Positions 18,874 through 26,902 of a DNA stretch of 64,000 nt are shown here, one piece after another; the stretch's first letter is position 1; each line of letters begins with the position of its first letter. Position numbers and translations under genes: made by a program. Source of the stretch: Roseateles terrae (lineage in GTDB: Bacteria > Pseudomonadota > Gammaproteobacteria > Burkholderiales > Burkholderiaceae_C). The notes beneath the pieces were generated by a model. That model saw only the letters and a program-made list of their open reading frames with translations. It was not told the DNA's origin and did not search any database. The stretch covers positions 770,069 to 834,068 of the forward strand of contig NZ_JACHXO010000001.1 of assembly GCF_014192155.1 (NCBI RefSeq), given 5' to 3'.

Positions 18874-18958
18874 ACCCCCCCTACCGACTTCGTCGGCCCC
18901 CAAGGGGGCGAGCTGGGGCCCGGCAAAGCCGGATCTCCCAAGCTCCGCTAGAGGGGGA
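18874..18958. repeat. Branched palindromic intergenic element
   Basis: An outer stem (CCCCCCCTA at 18875-18883 with TAGAGGGGG at 18949-18957) encloses three smaller hairpins: CCGAC-TTC-GTCGG (18884-18896), CCCCC-AA-GGGGG (18897-18908) and a longer arm containing CCGGC-AAA-GCCGG (18920-18932). This is the architecture of the mobile extragenic palindromes common in Burkholderiales genomes. Only one copy is seen here. It lies upstream of tssA. Confidence 0.6.
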
Positions 18959-19027
18959 CGTGGCTGCGCCCGCCCACGCCGTGCGGTGGGCCTAGGGAGG
19001 GAACTGCGATTGACGCCGTGTAGGGCG

Positions 19028-20875
19028 TCAGGCCACCATGCCGCGCAGCGCGTTGAACAGTTTGCGGGGTTGCAGGGGCTTGAAAAGCACCGTATGGCCA
19101 CTTTCGTTGGCGCGGCGGATTTCTTCCTTGCTGGTGTCGCCGGTGATGAGAATCGCCGGCACCGCGAGACCGTACACCCCACGCACCGCGCGGATGGCGT
19201 CCAGACCGTCCGGGCCGTCGCCCAGGTGCAGGTCGGAGAGAATGAGGTCCGGCGGCTCCGGGCGCTCCCGCGCCACCCGCTCGGCATCGGCCGCGTGCGC
19301 CGCCACCTGGACTTCGTAACCCCACTCTTCCAGCAACACCTTCAGACCCTCACGGATCGGTTCCTCGTCATCAATCACCAGCACCGAACGCGGTTCGATG
19401 ACGGACATCGGAATGGTATCGGCCGCGCCAATCACATCCTGCACGGCGTGCAACTGCCGGACCGGGATGCTCAGGCGGAACATGGTGCCGCGCCCCGGGC
19501 GGGAGGCCACCTCCAGCCGGTACCCCAGCAGGGCGGCGAGTCGCTTGACAATGGCCAGCCCCATGCCCAGCCCCTGGGTGCGGCTGCGCTCCCCGTGACC
19601 GACCTGATAGAACTCGGCAAAGATGCGGGGCAGATCATTGGGCTTGATGCCAATGCCGGTGTCCCACACTTCCAGATTGATGTGGTCCGGCGTGCTGCGC
19701 GCGACCACCACCACCCCACCCTTTTCGGTGTACTTCAGGGCGTTCTGGACAAGGTTGCCCAGAATGCGTTCCAGCAATTGGGGATCACTGCTGACCGACT
19801 TGCCGCCCGGCGCCAGCCGCAAGCCCAGACCGGATGCTTCCGCCTGGCCGGCATAGTGCATGTGCAGCCGCTTGAACAGGTCGCGCAGGGCAAAGTGCTG
19901 GATATTGGGCTCGACCGTTCCTGCATCCAGGCGGGAAATGTCCAGCATCGCATTGAAGGACCGCTCCAGCCCCTCGATCGACCGCATGATGTTGCGCACC
20001 AGCGGTTCTTCCGCCCGCCCCTGAAGGCGACGCTCCAGGGTGGCGGCAAACAGCCCGAGCGCATGCACCGGCTGGCGCAAGTCGTGACTGGCAATGGCCA
20101 GGAAACGGCTCTTTTCCTGGTCGGCCCGCATGGCTTCGTCCCGCTCCTGCTCGAGCAGGCTGACCCGGTCGTCCCGCTGCATCACCCACAGCTGGTTGCG
20201 GTGCCAGCGGTGATGTTCCAGCAGCGCCAGCCCGGCCACCGCCATCGCGGCGGCAAACCAGGCGGCGCCCTGCCACGGACGCTCCAGGGCGCCGTCCAGC
20301 ACCAGGCGGGCCAGTCCTTCTGAAGCCGGCAAAAGGGCCACCGCTGCCGCGCCGCGTCCCATCGGGGCCAGCAGCACCGCCAGCACGGTGGAGGCCGCCG
20401 CCAGCAGGGGGCCGGCCAGCGGCGCCCGGGCGCCCGGCGCTTCGGCAATCCAGGGATGAAGACTGAGCAGCAACAGGCAGCCCATGCCCTGCAACATCAG
20501 GATGCGTCGGCCCTTGCGCGGATCGAGGGAGTGGCGGGCGGCCGGCCGGGACATCCGGTGCGACATGCGCCGGGCCGTCCAGACACAACCGGTGGCCAGG
20601 GCGGCCACGCCCACCAGCCAGATGATGAGCCCGGAGGTCAGTTCCCGCCGGTTGAGCGACACCAGCAGGGGCAAGGCCACCGCCGCCAGCAGCCAGGGCC
20701 AATGCGCCCAGGCTTCATCGAACGCCGCATCTTCAAGGCGGCGAACAATGGCGCGGCGCTCTCGGCGCCGGCCTTCCTGTTGATTGTCCTCGGCGTCCGC
20801 CGCGCGGCCGGCCACGGCCACGAAACGGCCGGAGCCGCCGGATTCAGACGACCGTCTGCGCTTTCGCTCGGTCAA
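19028..20875 (-). CDS. Hybrid sensor histidine kinase/response regulator
   Basis: 615 residues from a TTG at 20875, four bases after the upstream stop. There is no clear ribosome site, so the start is uncertain; the membrane helices require a start well upstream of the first in-frame ATG. The N-terminus is highly basic. About five or six hydrophobic helices (~58-225) lack an obvious periplasmic sensor. The H-box A-S-H-D-L-R-Q-P-V-H-A-L-G-L-F is near residue 275, the N-box L-V-Q-N-A-L-K-Y near 375, and D-T-G-I-G and G-L-G-M-G-L-A-I-V complete the ATPase. A receiver domain follows from V-L-V-I-D-D-E-E (~490), with the acceptor Asp in I-L-S-D-L-H-L-G-D. With the LuxR gene it forms a phosphorelay; control of the adjacent T6SS is plausible but unproven. 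Confidence 0.88.
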   Translation of the reverse strand: MTERKRRRSSESGGSGRFVAVAGRAADAEDNQQEGRRRERRAIVRRLEDAAFDEAWAHWPWLLAAVALPLLVSLNRRELTSGLIIWLVGVAALATGCVWTARRMSHRMSRPAARHSLDPRKGRRILMLQGMGCLLLLSLHPWIAEAPGARAPLAGPLLAAASTVLAVLLAPMGRGAAAVALLPASEGLARLVLDGALERPWQGAAWFAAAMAVAGLALLEHHRWHRNQLWVMQRDDRVSLLEQERDEAMRADQEKSRFLAIASHDLRQPVHALGLFAATLERRLQGRAEEPLVRNIMRSIEGLERSFNAMLDISRLDAGTVEPNIQHFALRDLFKRLHMHYAGQAEASGLGLRLAPGGKSVSSDPQLLERILGNLVQNALKYTEKGGVVVVARSTPDHINLEVWDTGIGIKPNDLPRIFAEFYQVGHGERSRTQGLGMGLAIVKRLAALLGYRLEVASRPGRGTMFRLSIPVRQLHAVQDVIGAADTIPMSVIEPRSVLVIDDEEPIREGLKVLLEEWGYEVQVAAHAADAERVARERPEPPDLILSDLHLGDGPDGLDAIRAVRGVYGLAVPAILITGDTSKEEIRRANESGHTVLFKPLQPRKLFNALRGMVA

Positions 20876-20879
20876 GGGC

Positions 20880-21578
20880 TCAGCGGAACAGACTGATCAT
20901 GTGGGAGCGCGACTTCACATCCAGCGCCAGCAGCAGCGACGACACGTAGTTCTTCACCGTGCCCAGCGACAACTGGGTGGAATTGCTGATCTCCTGATTG
21001 CTGCAGCCGGACAGCACCAGCTCCAGAATCTCCAGATGCCGCGGGCCCAGTTCGGCCACCCGGTCATACATGGCGGAGGTGGGGAAGCGAGGGAACATCG
21101 ATCCGGTCGGTGCCGCCCGGCGCTGCTCGGACAGCAGCGCACGCAGCGTGCTGCGCATCTCGGCCATCAGCGCGCCCTTGGGCAAATAGCCGACGGCACC
21201 CAGGGCCCGCGCCTGGCGCACAACGAATTCATCTTGTGTGCCGCTGAAAACCACCACCCGCGCTTGGGGATAGGCTTCCATGAATTGGCGGAGCCCCTGC
21301 AATCCTTTGCAGTCGCCCAGATTCAAATCCAGCAACACCGCATCGAAGCCCAAACCCTCGGACGCATCGCCATAGTGAGAAAGGCCTTCCTGCAGGGAAG
21401 ACGCTTCGACCCAGTCGATTTGAATTTCATCCAACGATTGATAAAGCGTACGGATACCCGCACGGACCAGTTCATGGTCATCTACAAGCAGCACGCGACG
21501 CGTGACAGTCATGGTCGACATGGCAAAGCCACCATTCACAGAACCCGCAAATTGACGGAAATCAGAAACACCTTCCAT
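20880..21578 (-). CDS. LuxR-family (NarL-type) response regulator
   Basis: 232 residues from the ATG at 21578, which has AGAGGGGG upstream; an internal ATG at 21521 would give 213 residues and a more typical receiver start. The receiver opens with R-R-V-L-L-V-D-D-H-E-L-V-R-A-G and has its acceptor Asp in L-L-D-L-N-L-G-D; P-K-G replaces the more frequent K-x-P arrangement. The C-terminal LuxR helix-turn-helix runs L-G-P-R-H-L-E-I-L-E-L to T-V-K-N-Y-V-S-S. It is followed four bases later by the hybrid kinase gene, so they are one operon. A 10-base direct repeat at 21720 could be its own binding site. Confidence 0.92.
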   Translation of the reverse strand: MEGVSDFRQFAGSVNGGFAMSTMTVTRRVLLVDDHELVRAGIRTLYQSLDEIQIDWVEASSLQEGLSHYGDASEGLGFDAVLLDLNLGDCKGLQGLRQFMEAYPQARVVVFSGTQDEFVVRQARALGAVGYLPKGALMAEMRSTLRALLSEQRRAAPTGSMFPRFPTSAMYDRVAELGPRHLEILELVLSGCSNQEISNSTQLSLGTVKNYVSSLLLALDVKSRSHMISLFR

Positions 21579-22062
21579 AGGGCCCCCTCTTAAGCGATGT
21601 ACCCAACTCCGGTTTGCACATCGCAACCCCTCTTGCACCGGAGAAGGGCGCATCTTAGGCCCGCAGGGGGACAAAACACCCCCTAAGAAGGGGGAACCCA
21701 GAGGGGGGAGTGGCGCAACAGTTGTTACCGCAAGTTGTTACCAACCGCGACTCGCACAGTTCCCCCTCCCCCGGGGGTCTTGACCCGAGCGAATACGCCC
21801 GGATCCCTCGACAGTAAGGCTGACACACATTTCGCACCCTCTGCAAAAGTCAGCCACAGGTCAGGCATGAAATCTCACGCAAGCTCCGCCTTTATGCCTT
21901 CGCGTGTTGGGTCGCCCGTCCGTTCACCGCGATTTGGCGTTGAAGCCTTTTCCGGCCGGTCCAGGACGGTGCACGGCGCCGCCCCGCCGCCCCAATGTGG
22001 CTTTCCAGCCCATGGGGAAACCCCTCAATGGTGCCCCGGCGCAAATCGAGGACACTAGCGTC
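21579..22062. other. Intergenic region between divergent LuxR and galactanase genes
   Basis: About 480 bases with no supported gene. It contains a CCCCCT-AAGA-AGGGGG hairpin at 21679-21694 and a 10-base direct repeat (21720-21742). Its right end leads into the operator at 22063. Both divergent promoters should be here. Confidence 0.5.
21720..21742. repeat. Tandem 10-base direct repeat, possible regulator site
   Basis: AGTTGTTACC occurs at 21720-21729 and again at 21733-21742, separated by GCA, so the copies are 13 bases apart. It lies about 140 bases upstream of the LuxR regulator start. Direct repeats of this size are typical for dimeric response regulators; autoregulation is inference. Confidence 0.45.
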
Positions 22063-22085
22063 AGGTTAATCGATTAACCTATGAT
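22063..22085 (+). promoter_or_regulatory. LacI-type operator overlapping a -10 element, upstream of GH53
   Basis: A perfect 18-base palindrome, AGGTTAATCGATTAACCT, at 22063-22080 with the central CG typical of LacI-family sites. A good -10 hexamer TATGAT (22080-22085) begins at its last base, so a bound repressor would block polymerase. No good -35 is visible at 17 bases. Two close matches lie in the divergent promoter at 38376 and 38628. The likely protein is the LacI-type product of 43140-44159. Confidence 0.8.
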
Positions 22086-22140
22086 GGTGCCCCAGAACGA
22101 GACAGCATGACCCACGGGACATGCGCGGAGTGAGACAACC

Positions 22141-23550
22141 TTGAGCGATCGCATCCCGACGACTGAGCCGACCCGGGTCGCCCCCACAAGCGGACCTGGC
22201 GCGCCCCTGAACCGCCGCCGTCTGGTCCTGGCCGGCAGCGCCTGGCTGGCAAGTCCGCTGCTGCCCGCTCATGCCGTTGCATCAACGACAGCATCAGCGA
22301 CTTCACCCGCGAGCCCATCGGCCGCCGGCCGGATCGCCGAACCCATTCCCGCAGCGGCCTCCGAGGCCACGACGGCCGCATGTCTGGCGCAGCCGGCGAC
22401 CAGGTACGCGAAGTCTTTCATTCTCGGTGCCGATGTCTCGACCCTGGACGTCGTGGAACGCGGCGGCGCGCGCTTTTCCACCGCGGATGGCCGCTCTGGC
22501 ACCGCGCTCCAGATCCTCCGCGTCGCCGGCATCAACTGGGCCCGCCTGCGCCTGTGGCACACCCCCATCAATGCGGCGGACGTGGTGGAGGGTGACCGCT
22601 TCATCTCCCGCCACGGTGAACCGGTCGGCGGGGGCAACAACGGCCTGGACGTCACGCTGGCCCTGGCCCGCCGTATCCGCAAGCAGGGCATGAAGCTGCT
22701 GCTGGACATCCACTACTCCGACTTCTGGACCGACCCCGGCAAGCAGGCCAAACCCGCCGCGTGGGCCCGGCTACATGGTGACGCCCTGGTCCATGAGGTT
22801 GAACGATATACCTCGCGAGTGCTCAAGGCCCTCCACGATCAAGGCACCGATCCCGACATGATCCAGGTGGGCAACGAGATCAATGGCGGGATGCTCTGGC
22901 CGGATGGCAAGACCTGGCGCGAGACGCCCGACGAGAAGATCGGCGGCGACGACGCTTTCATCGACCTGCTGCGTGCCGGCATCCGCGGCGTCCGGGCGAC
23001 CGATGCGCTGCGCGGGAGCCGGCTGCCCATCATGTTGCACCTGGCCCATCAGGGCGACGGCAAAAGCGGAGAGATGTTCCGCCGCGTCTACGACCAGTTC
23101 GAAGCCGCCCGACTGGACTACGACATCATCGGCCTGAGCTGGTATCCCTATCACCACGACAATTTCGACGCGCTGCGCGCCAACCTTCGCGACCTGTCGG
23201 ACCGCTATCACAAGCCGCTGGTCGTGGTGGAAACCGCCTATGGCTGGCGCGCCGATCACCCGGGCAGCGGCCCCGCCGTCTTCAATGAAGAAGGCGCCCG
23301 CCGCGGTGGCTACCCGGCCACGCCTGAAGGTCAGGCCACGATGCTTCGGGAACTGGTGCAGGCCGTCGCGTCGGTGCCGGAAGGCCTGGGCGTGTTCTGG
23401 TGGGAGCCCGCCTGGCTCGATGTGCCGGGCGCCGGCTGGCGCACCGGAGAGGGCAATGCCTGGGCCAACCAGACGCTGTTTGACGACAAAGGCCGCGCCC
23501 TGCCCGCGCTGAAGGCTTTCCGCGACGCGGCGCCCTGCCCGTCCCCCTGA
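22141..23550 (+). CDS. GH53 arabinogalactan endo-beta-1,4-galactanase, secreted
   Basis: 469 residues from a TTG at 22141 with GGAG about ten bases upstream. The N-terminus carries a Tat-like export signal (N-R-R-R-L-V-L-A-G-S-A-W-L-A-S, cleavage near A-H-A at 43-45), then a low-complexity linker to about residue 85. The GH53 barrel follows: D-V-S near 98, R-L-R-L-W near 135-139, catalytic acid/base Glu246 in Q-V-G-N-E-I-N-G-G and nucleophile Glu364 in V-V-V-E-T-A-Y-G-W. Family enzymes cut beta-1,4-galactan side chains of pectin into galacto-oligosaccharides. The TonB receptor gene follows 87 bases later in the same direction. Expression is probably repressed through the palindrome at 22063. 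Confidence 0.95.
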   Translation: MSDRIPTTEPTRVAPTSGPGAPLNRRRLVLAGSAWLASPLLPAHAVASTTASATSPASPSAAGRIAEPIPAAASEATTAACLAQPATRYAKSFILGADVSTLDVVERGGARFSTADGRSGTALQILRVAGINWARLRLWHTPINAADVVEGDRFISRHGEPVGGGNNGLDVTLALARRIRKQGMKLLLDIHYSDFWTDPGKQAKPAAWARLHGDALVHEVERYTSRVLKALHDQGTDPDMIQVGNEINGGMLWPDGKTWRETPDEKIGGDDAFIDLLRAGIRGVRATDALRGSRLPIMLHLAHQGDGKSGEMFRRVYDQFEAARLDYDIIGLSWYPYHHDNFDALRANLRDLSDRYHKPLVVVETAYGWRADHPGSGPAVFNEEGARRGGYPATPEGQATMLRELVQAVASVPEGLGVFWWEPAWLDVPGAGWRTGEGNAWANQTLFDDKGRALPALKAFRDAAPCPSP

Positions 23551-23637
23551 CCATCGATCCCCACCCCGTATCCGGGTCCGTCACCAGACCCCCTTCCCCA
23601 ACAAGAACGAGTTCCCTCAAGTTTCGGAGACAACACC

Positions 23638-26268
23638 ATGACCGCTTCCCTGCCCCGTCCCAGCCCACGGCCCACCCTGGCGCCGGTCGCCCTGGCCTGC
23701 GCCGCCCTGCTGAGCCCGATGGCCCTGCATGCGCAGGAGGCCGCACCCGCGAGCGGTGACAGCAGCAAGCTCGACACCGTGGTGGTGCAGGGCCAGCGTT
23801 CCAGCCTGATCCGTGCGCAGGACATCAAGCGCAACGCCGAGCAGGTGGTGGACTCCATCGTCGCGGACGACATTGGCAAGCTGCCGGACGCCAACGTGGC
23901 GGAGGCGCTGCAGCGCATCACCGGGGTGCAGATTTCCCGCAACCGCGGTGAAGGCGACCGGGTGCAGGTGCGTGGCCTGCAGCAGACCCAGACGCTGCTG
24001 AACGGCCGCGTGATCTTCACCGCCGGCAAGGAGCGCGGCCTGTCATTCCAGGACGTGCCGTCGGAACTGCTGGCTGGCGCGGACGTCTACAAGACCCCGA
24101 CCGCCGACCTGATCGAGGGCGGCATTGGCGGTGTCATCGACCTGCGGACCCGTCGCCCCTTCGACTTCGCCGGCTTCAAGCTGGCCGGATCGGTCAAGGG
24201 CAGCCGCGCGCAGCTGGCGGACAAGAACAATGCCGAAGGCTCGCTGCTGGTGTCCAACCGCTGGAAGCTGGACGCCGGAGAGTTCGGCGCCCTGGTGAGC
24301 GTTTCCACCCAGAAGCGCGAATACCGCTCAGACACCCAGGAGCTGGACAATCCGGCCGCTCTGGCCGACGGGTCCGGCACTGTCGCCCCGCTGGGCAACT
24401 GGCTGGCCTATGAATTTGGCGAACGCGACCGCAAGGCCGTCAATGGTGCCCTGCAATGGCGCCCCGACGCCCGCAGCGAATACACGCTGGACTACACCCA
24501 TACCCAGCTCAAGAGCCGCACGGACGTCTACGGTCTCTACGCATCGCCGTTCTGGGCCAATTTCAGCAGCACCGCCAACCAGGGCCAGCTGTGGCCGAAC
24601 GGTGAGGTCAAGACCGACAGCAATGGCCGCTTTGTCTCGGGCACCTTCTGGGGCGCGAGCATGAGCAGCTCCAGCTCGGTGGCGGACGAAAACACGCGCA
24701 TCGACCAGCTGTCGCTGGCCGGCAAATGGAAGGTGTCCGACGCCGTTGTGCGCAGCGACATCAGCCACACCCGCAGCAAGTTCGACCGCTTCTATCAGGA
24801 AGTGCGCCTGGGCACCTTCTCCAACGACCCCGCCACCTACACCTTCGACCTGAGCACCAAGCTGCCGTCGGCCTATTCGCAGACCTCGGCGCTGGACAAT
24901 CCGGCCAACTACTGGACCGACAAGGCGCTGTACTTCCGCATCAAGAATACCGGCCGTGAAACCGCCTGGCGCGCCGACGTGGACAAGCCGGTGGATGCCG
25001 GCATCATCACCAAGCTGCGCGGCGGTGTGCGGATCAACGATCGCCGCGCCGAAAGCGCCGAGATCAACACGATCAACGACATCTGGATGTTCAAGCTCGG
25101 CGACATTCCGAGCGTCGGCCTGCTGCCCAACAACGACCTGCTCAAGGATGCCGGTGCCGGCCAGATCCCGCGCCAATGGCTGGGCGTGACGGACACCAAC
25201 TGGCTGCGCAATGCCTCGGCGGTGCGTGACACCTTCGATCTGTCGGTCCCGACCTTCGACCCGGCCCAGACCTTCAACTACCGCGAGCGCGGCGGTGCCC
25301 TGTATGGCGCCGGTGATCTGGACACGAGCCTGGCCGGCCTGCCGCTGACCGGCAATGTGGGCCTGCGGGTGGTGCGGACCCGGGTCGAGCGCGACTTCAC
25401 CAACCTGAGCGCCGAACGGGTCAACCTCTCCAAGAGCGATACCGACTGGCTGCCCAGCTTGAACCTGCGCCTGGAACTGCGTCCTGACCTGCAGGCGCGT
25501 CTGGGTCTGTCGCGCGTGGTGACGCGTCCCAACTTCGACCAGCTCACCCCCAGCCTGAGCCTGAATGTCAATGACAAGACCGGCTACCAGGGCAATCCGG
25601 AACTGGAGCGACTGCGCGCCAACCAGGTCGACACGACGCTGGAGTACTACCTGAGCAAGAGCGACAGTGTCTACGGCGCGGCCTTCTACAAGGAGGTGCA
25701 GGGCTTCATCCAGAACAGCGTGTCGCAGGTGACGATTGGCGGCACCACCTATTCGATGAGCACGCCGACCAACGGCAACGACGGTCGCATTCGCGGGCTG
25801 GAAGTGGGCTATCAAGGCTTCTTCAACCAGTTGCCCGGCTTCCTGAAAGGCCTGGGGCTGCAGGCCAACTTCACCTATGTGGACAGCGCCGCACCGAGCT
25901 CGATCAACGGTCGCACCGCCCCGCTGGAAGGCCTGTCCAAGCGCAGTGCCAACCTGGTGGGCATGTACGACTACGGCGACTTCTCCGCACGCCTGGCCTA
26001 CAACTGGCGCAGCGAATATGCGGTCGGCTCGCGCTTGAGCTATCCCACCAACGACGGCGTGACCGCCCTCACCTCGGTGACCGTCAAGGGCTACGGCATG
26101 GTGGACGCCTACATCAGCTATTCGCTGACCGACAAGATCAAGATTGCGCTGGAAGGCAACAATCTGACCAACACCGTGCGCCGCAGCTACTTCAGCGACT
26201 ACAACCTGCCGCGCGGTACCTACGCCGACGGCCGCCGGTTCGCGATCAGCCTGCGTGCGGAGCTGTGA
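23638..26268 (+). CDS. TonB-dependent outer-membrane receptor, likely for galacto-oligosaccharides
   Basis: 876 residues. A signal peptide ends near A-L-H-A-Q (~residue 33), followed by a TonB-box-like D-T-V-V-V-Q-G-Q. The plug domain has D-D-I-G-K-L-P-D-A-N-V-A-E-A-L-Q-R-I-T-G-V-Q-I, the pattern of carbohydrate receptors related to Xanthomonas-type TonB transporters. The beta-barrel ends in R-F-A-I-S-L-R-A-E-L. GGAG precedes the ATG. Its place just downstream of the galactanase and inside the galactan locus suggests uptake of its products; the substrate is inferred from context only. A terminator follows at 26329. Confidence 0.93.
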   Translation: MTASLPRPSPRPTLAPVALACAALLSPMALHAQEAAPASGDSSKLDTVVVQGQRSSLIRAQDIKRNAEQVVDSIVADDIGKLPDANVAEALQRITGVQISRNRGEGDRVQVRGLQQTQTLLNGRVIFTAGKERGLSFQDVPSELLAGADVYKTPTADLIEGGIGGVIDLRTRRPFDFAGFKLAGSVKGSRAQLADKNNAEGSLLVSNRWKLDAGEFGALVSVSTQKREYRSDTQELDNPAALADGSGTVAPLGNWLAYEFGERDRKAVNGALQWRPDARSEYTLDYTHTQLKSRTDVYGLYASPFWANFSSTANQGQLWPNGEVKTDSNGRFVSGTFWGASMSSSSSVADENTRIDQLSLAGKWKVSDAVVRSDISHTRSKFDRFYQEVRLGTFSNDPATYTFDLSTKLPSAYSQTSALDNPANYWTDKALYFRIKNTGRETAWRADVDKPVDAGIITKLRGGVRINDRRAESAEINTINDIWMFKLGDIPSVGLLPNNDLLKDAGAGQIPRQWLGVTDTNWLRNASAVRDTFDLSVPTFDPAQTFNYRERGGALYGAGDLDTSLAGLPLTGNVGLRVVRTRVERDFTNLSAERVNLSKSDTDWLPSLNLRLELRPDLQARLGLSRVVTRPNFDQLTPSLSLNVNDKTGYQGNPELERLRANQVDTTLEYYLSKSDSVYGAAFYKEVQGFIQNSVSQVTIGGTTYSMSTPTNGNDGRIRGLEVGYQGFFNQLPGFLKGLGLQANFTYVDSAAPSSINGRTAPLEGLSKRSANLVGMYDYGDFSARLAYNWRSEYAVGSRLSYPTNDGVTALTSVTVKGYGMVDAYISYSLTDKIKIALEGNNLTNTVRRSYFSDYNLPRGTYADGRRFAISLRAEL

Positions 26269-26328
26269 TCCTGCCAGGGATCCTCCCGATCAGTTGACCC
26301 GTTCGAGTTAGCGCCCCCTGCCCAGCCT

Positions 26329-26363
26329 GGCCGGCCTCTCCAGCGATGGAGGGCCGGCCTTTT
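26329..26363 (+). terminator. Rho-independent terminator after the TonB receptor
   Basis: GGCCGGCC arms at 26329-26336 and 26352-26359, extended by near-complementary TCTCCA/TGGAG, are followed by TTTT. It ends the galactanase-receptor transcript. Confidence 0.85.
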
Positions 26364-26536
26364 CACGTCCTACAAAAGCAGGCTGGCGATTAGCAGTAGA
26401 GAGGTAGGTTCAGCGAGTCAGACGCACAAAGAAGCTCTCGCGCAGGGACGCGAGAAAACGGAGCATGACGAGCCACCGCCGTGTGACGGCGAGCCCAGTC
26501 ATTCCTCATTTCTCACTCCTCCCTCAGCGAAGTTTC
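26364..26536 (+). other. Leader region of the lipoprotein-chitinase pair with two hairpins
   Basis: Two simple stem-loops precede the lipoprotein start: TCTCGCG-CAGGGA-CGCGAGA (26436-26455) and CGCCGT-GTG-ACGGCG (26477-26491). I see no galactan-type operator here, so this pair is probably regulated separately from its neighbours. Confidence 0.4.
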
Positions 26537-26902
26537 ATGTCCAAACCCAGCTCCCCCTGGTGCGGTGCGATGGTGTCTCTGCCATCGTCTGCCCACGCCG
26601 AATCCCCCCGAACCCGCCCGTCCCGGGCGCGTACTTTCTCGCGGTCTCCGTCCCTCTGCGGCGTCTTCCTCGGTGCCACGGCACTGATCGGATCTGCGCT
26701 GCTGTCCGCCTGCGGCGGCGGCGGCTCGGTCACGGAGGCACCGGGCACGCCGGCACCGCCCTCAGGCATCGCCGAAGCGCCCCGCACCGCCCCCGCCATT
26801 CCGGTGGTGCCGCAAGCCCGTTATGCGGCGAGCGGCCCGGGCTCCTACCAGGACGCCCTGACGCAATACAACCAGGTTGGGGAGGCGCTCCATGGCCAAT
26901 AA
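26537..26902 (+). CDS. Small proline-rich lipoprotein preceding the GH19 chitinase
   Basis: 121 residues from the ATG at 26537; an upstream in-frame ATG at 26465 would add 24 residues and spoil the signal peptide. The signal shows basic residues then V-F-L-G-A-T-A-L-I-G-S-A-L-L and the lipobox L-S-A-C, followed by four glycines, which often mark outer-membrane retention. The remainder is Pro/Ala-rich and ends in Y-x-D-A-L-T-Q-Y-N-Q-V-G-E-A-L-H. No family is recognised. Its last 11 bases overlap the chitinase start, and the chitinase ribosome site GGAGG lies inside this gene, so the two are coupled. Confidence 0.6.
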   Translation: MSKPSSPWCGAMVSLPSSAHAESPRTRPSRARTFSRSPSLCGVFLGATALIGSALLSACGGGGSVTEAPGTPAPPSGIAEAPRTAPAIPVVPQARYAASGPGSYQDALTQYNQVGEALHGQ

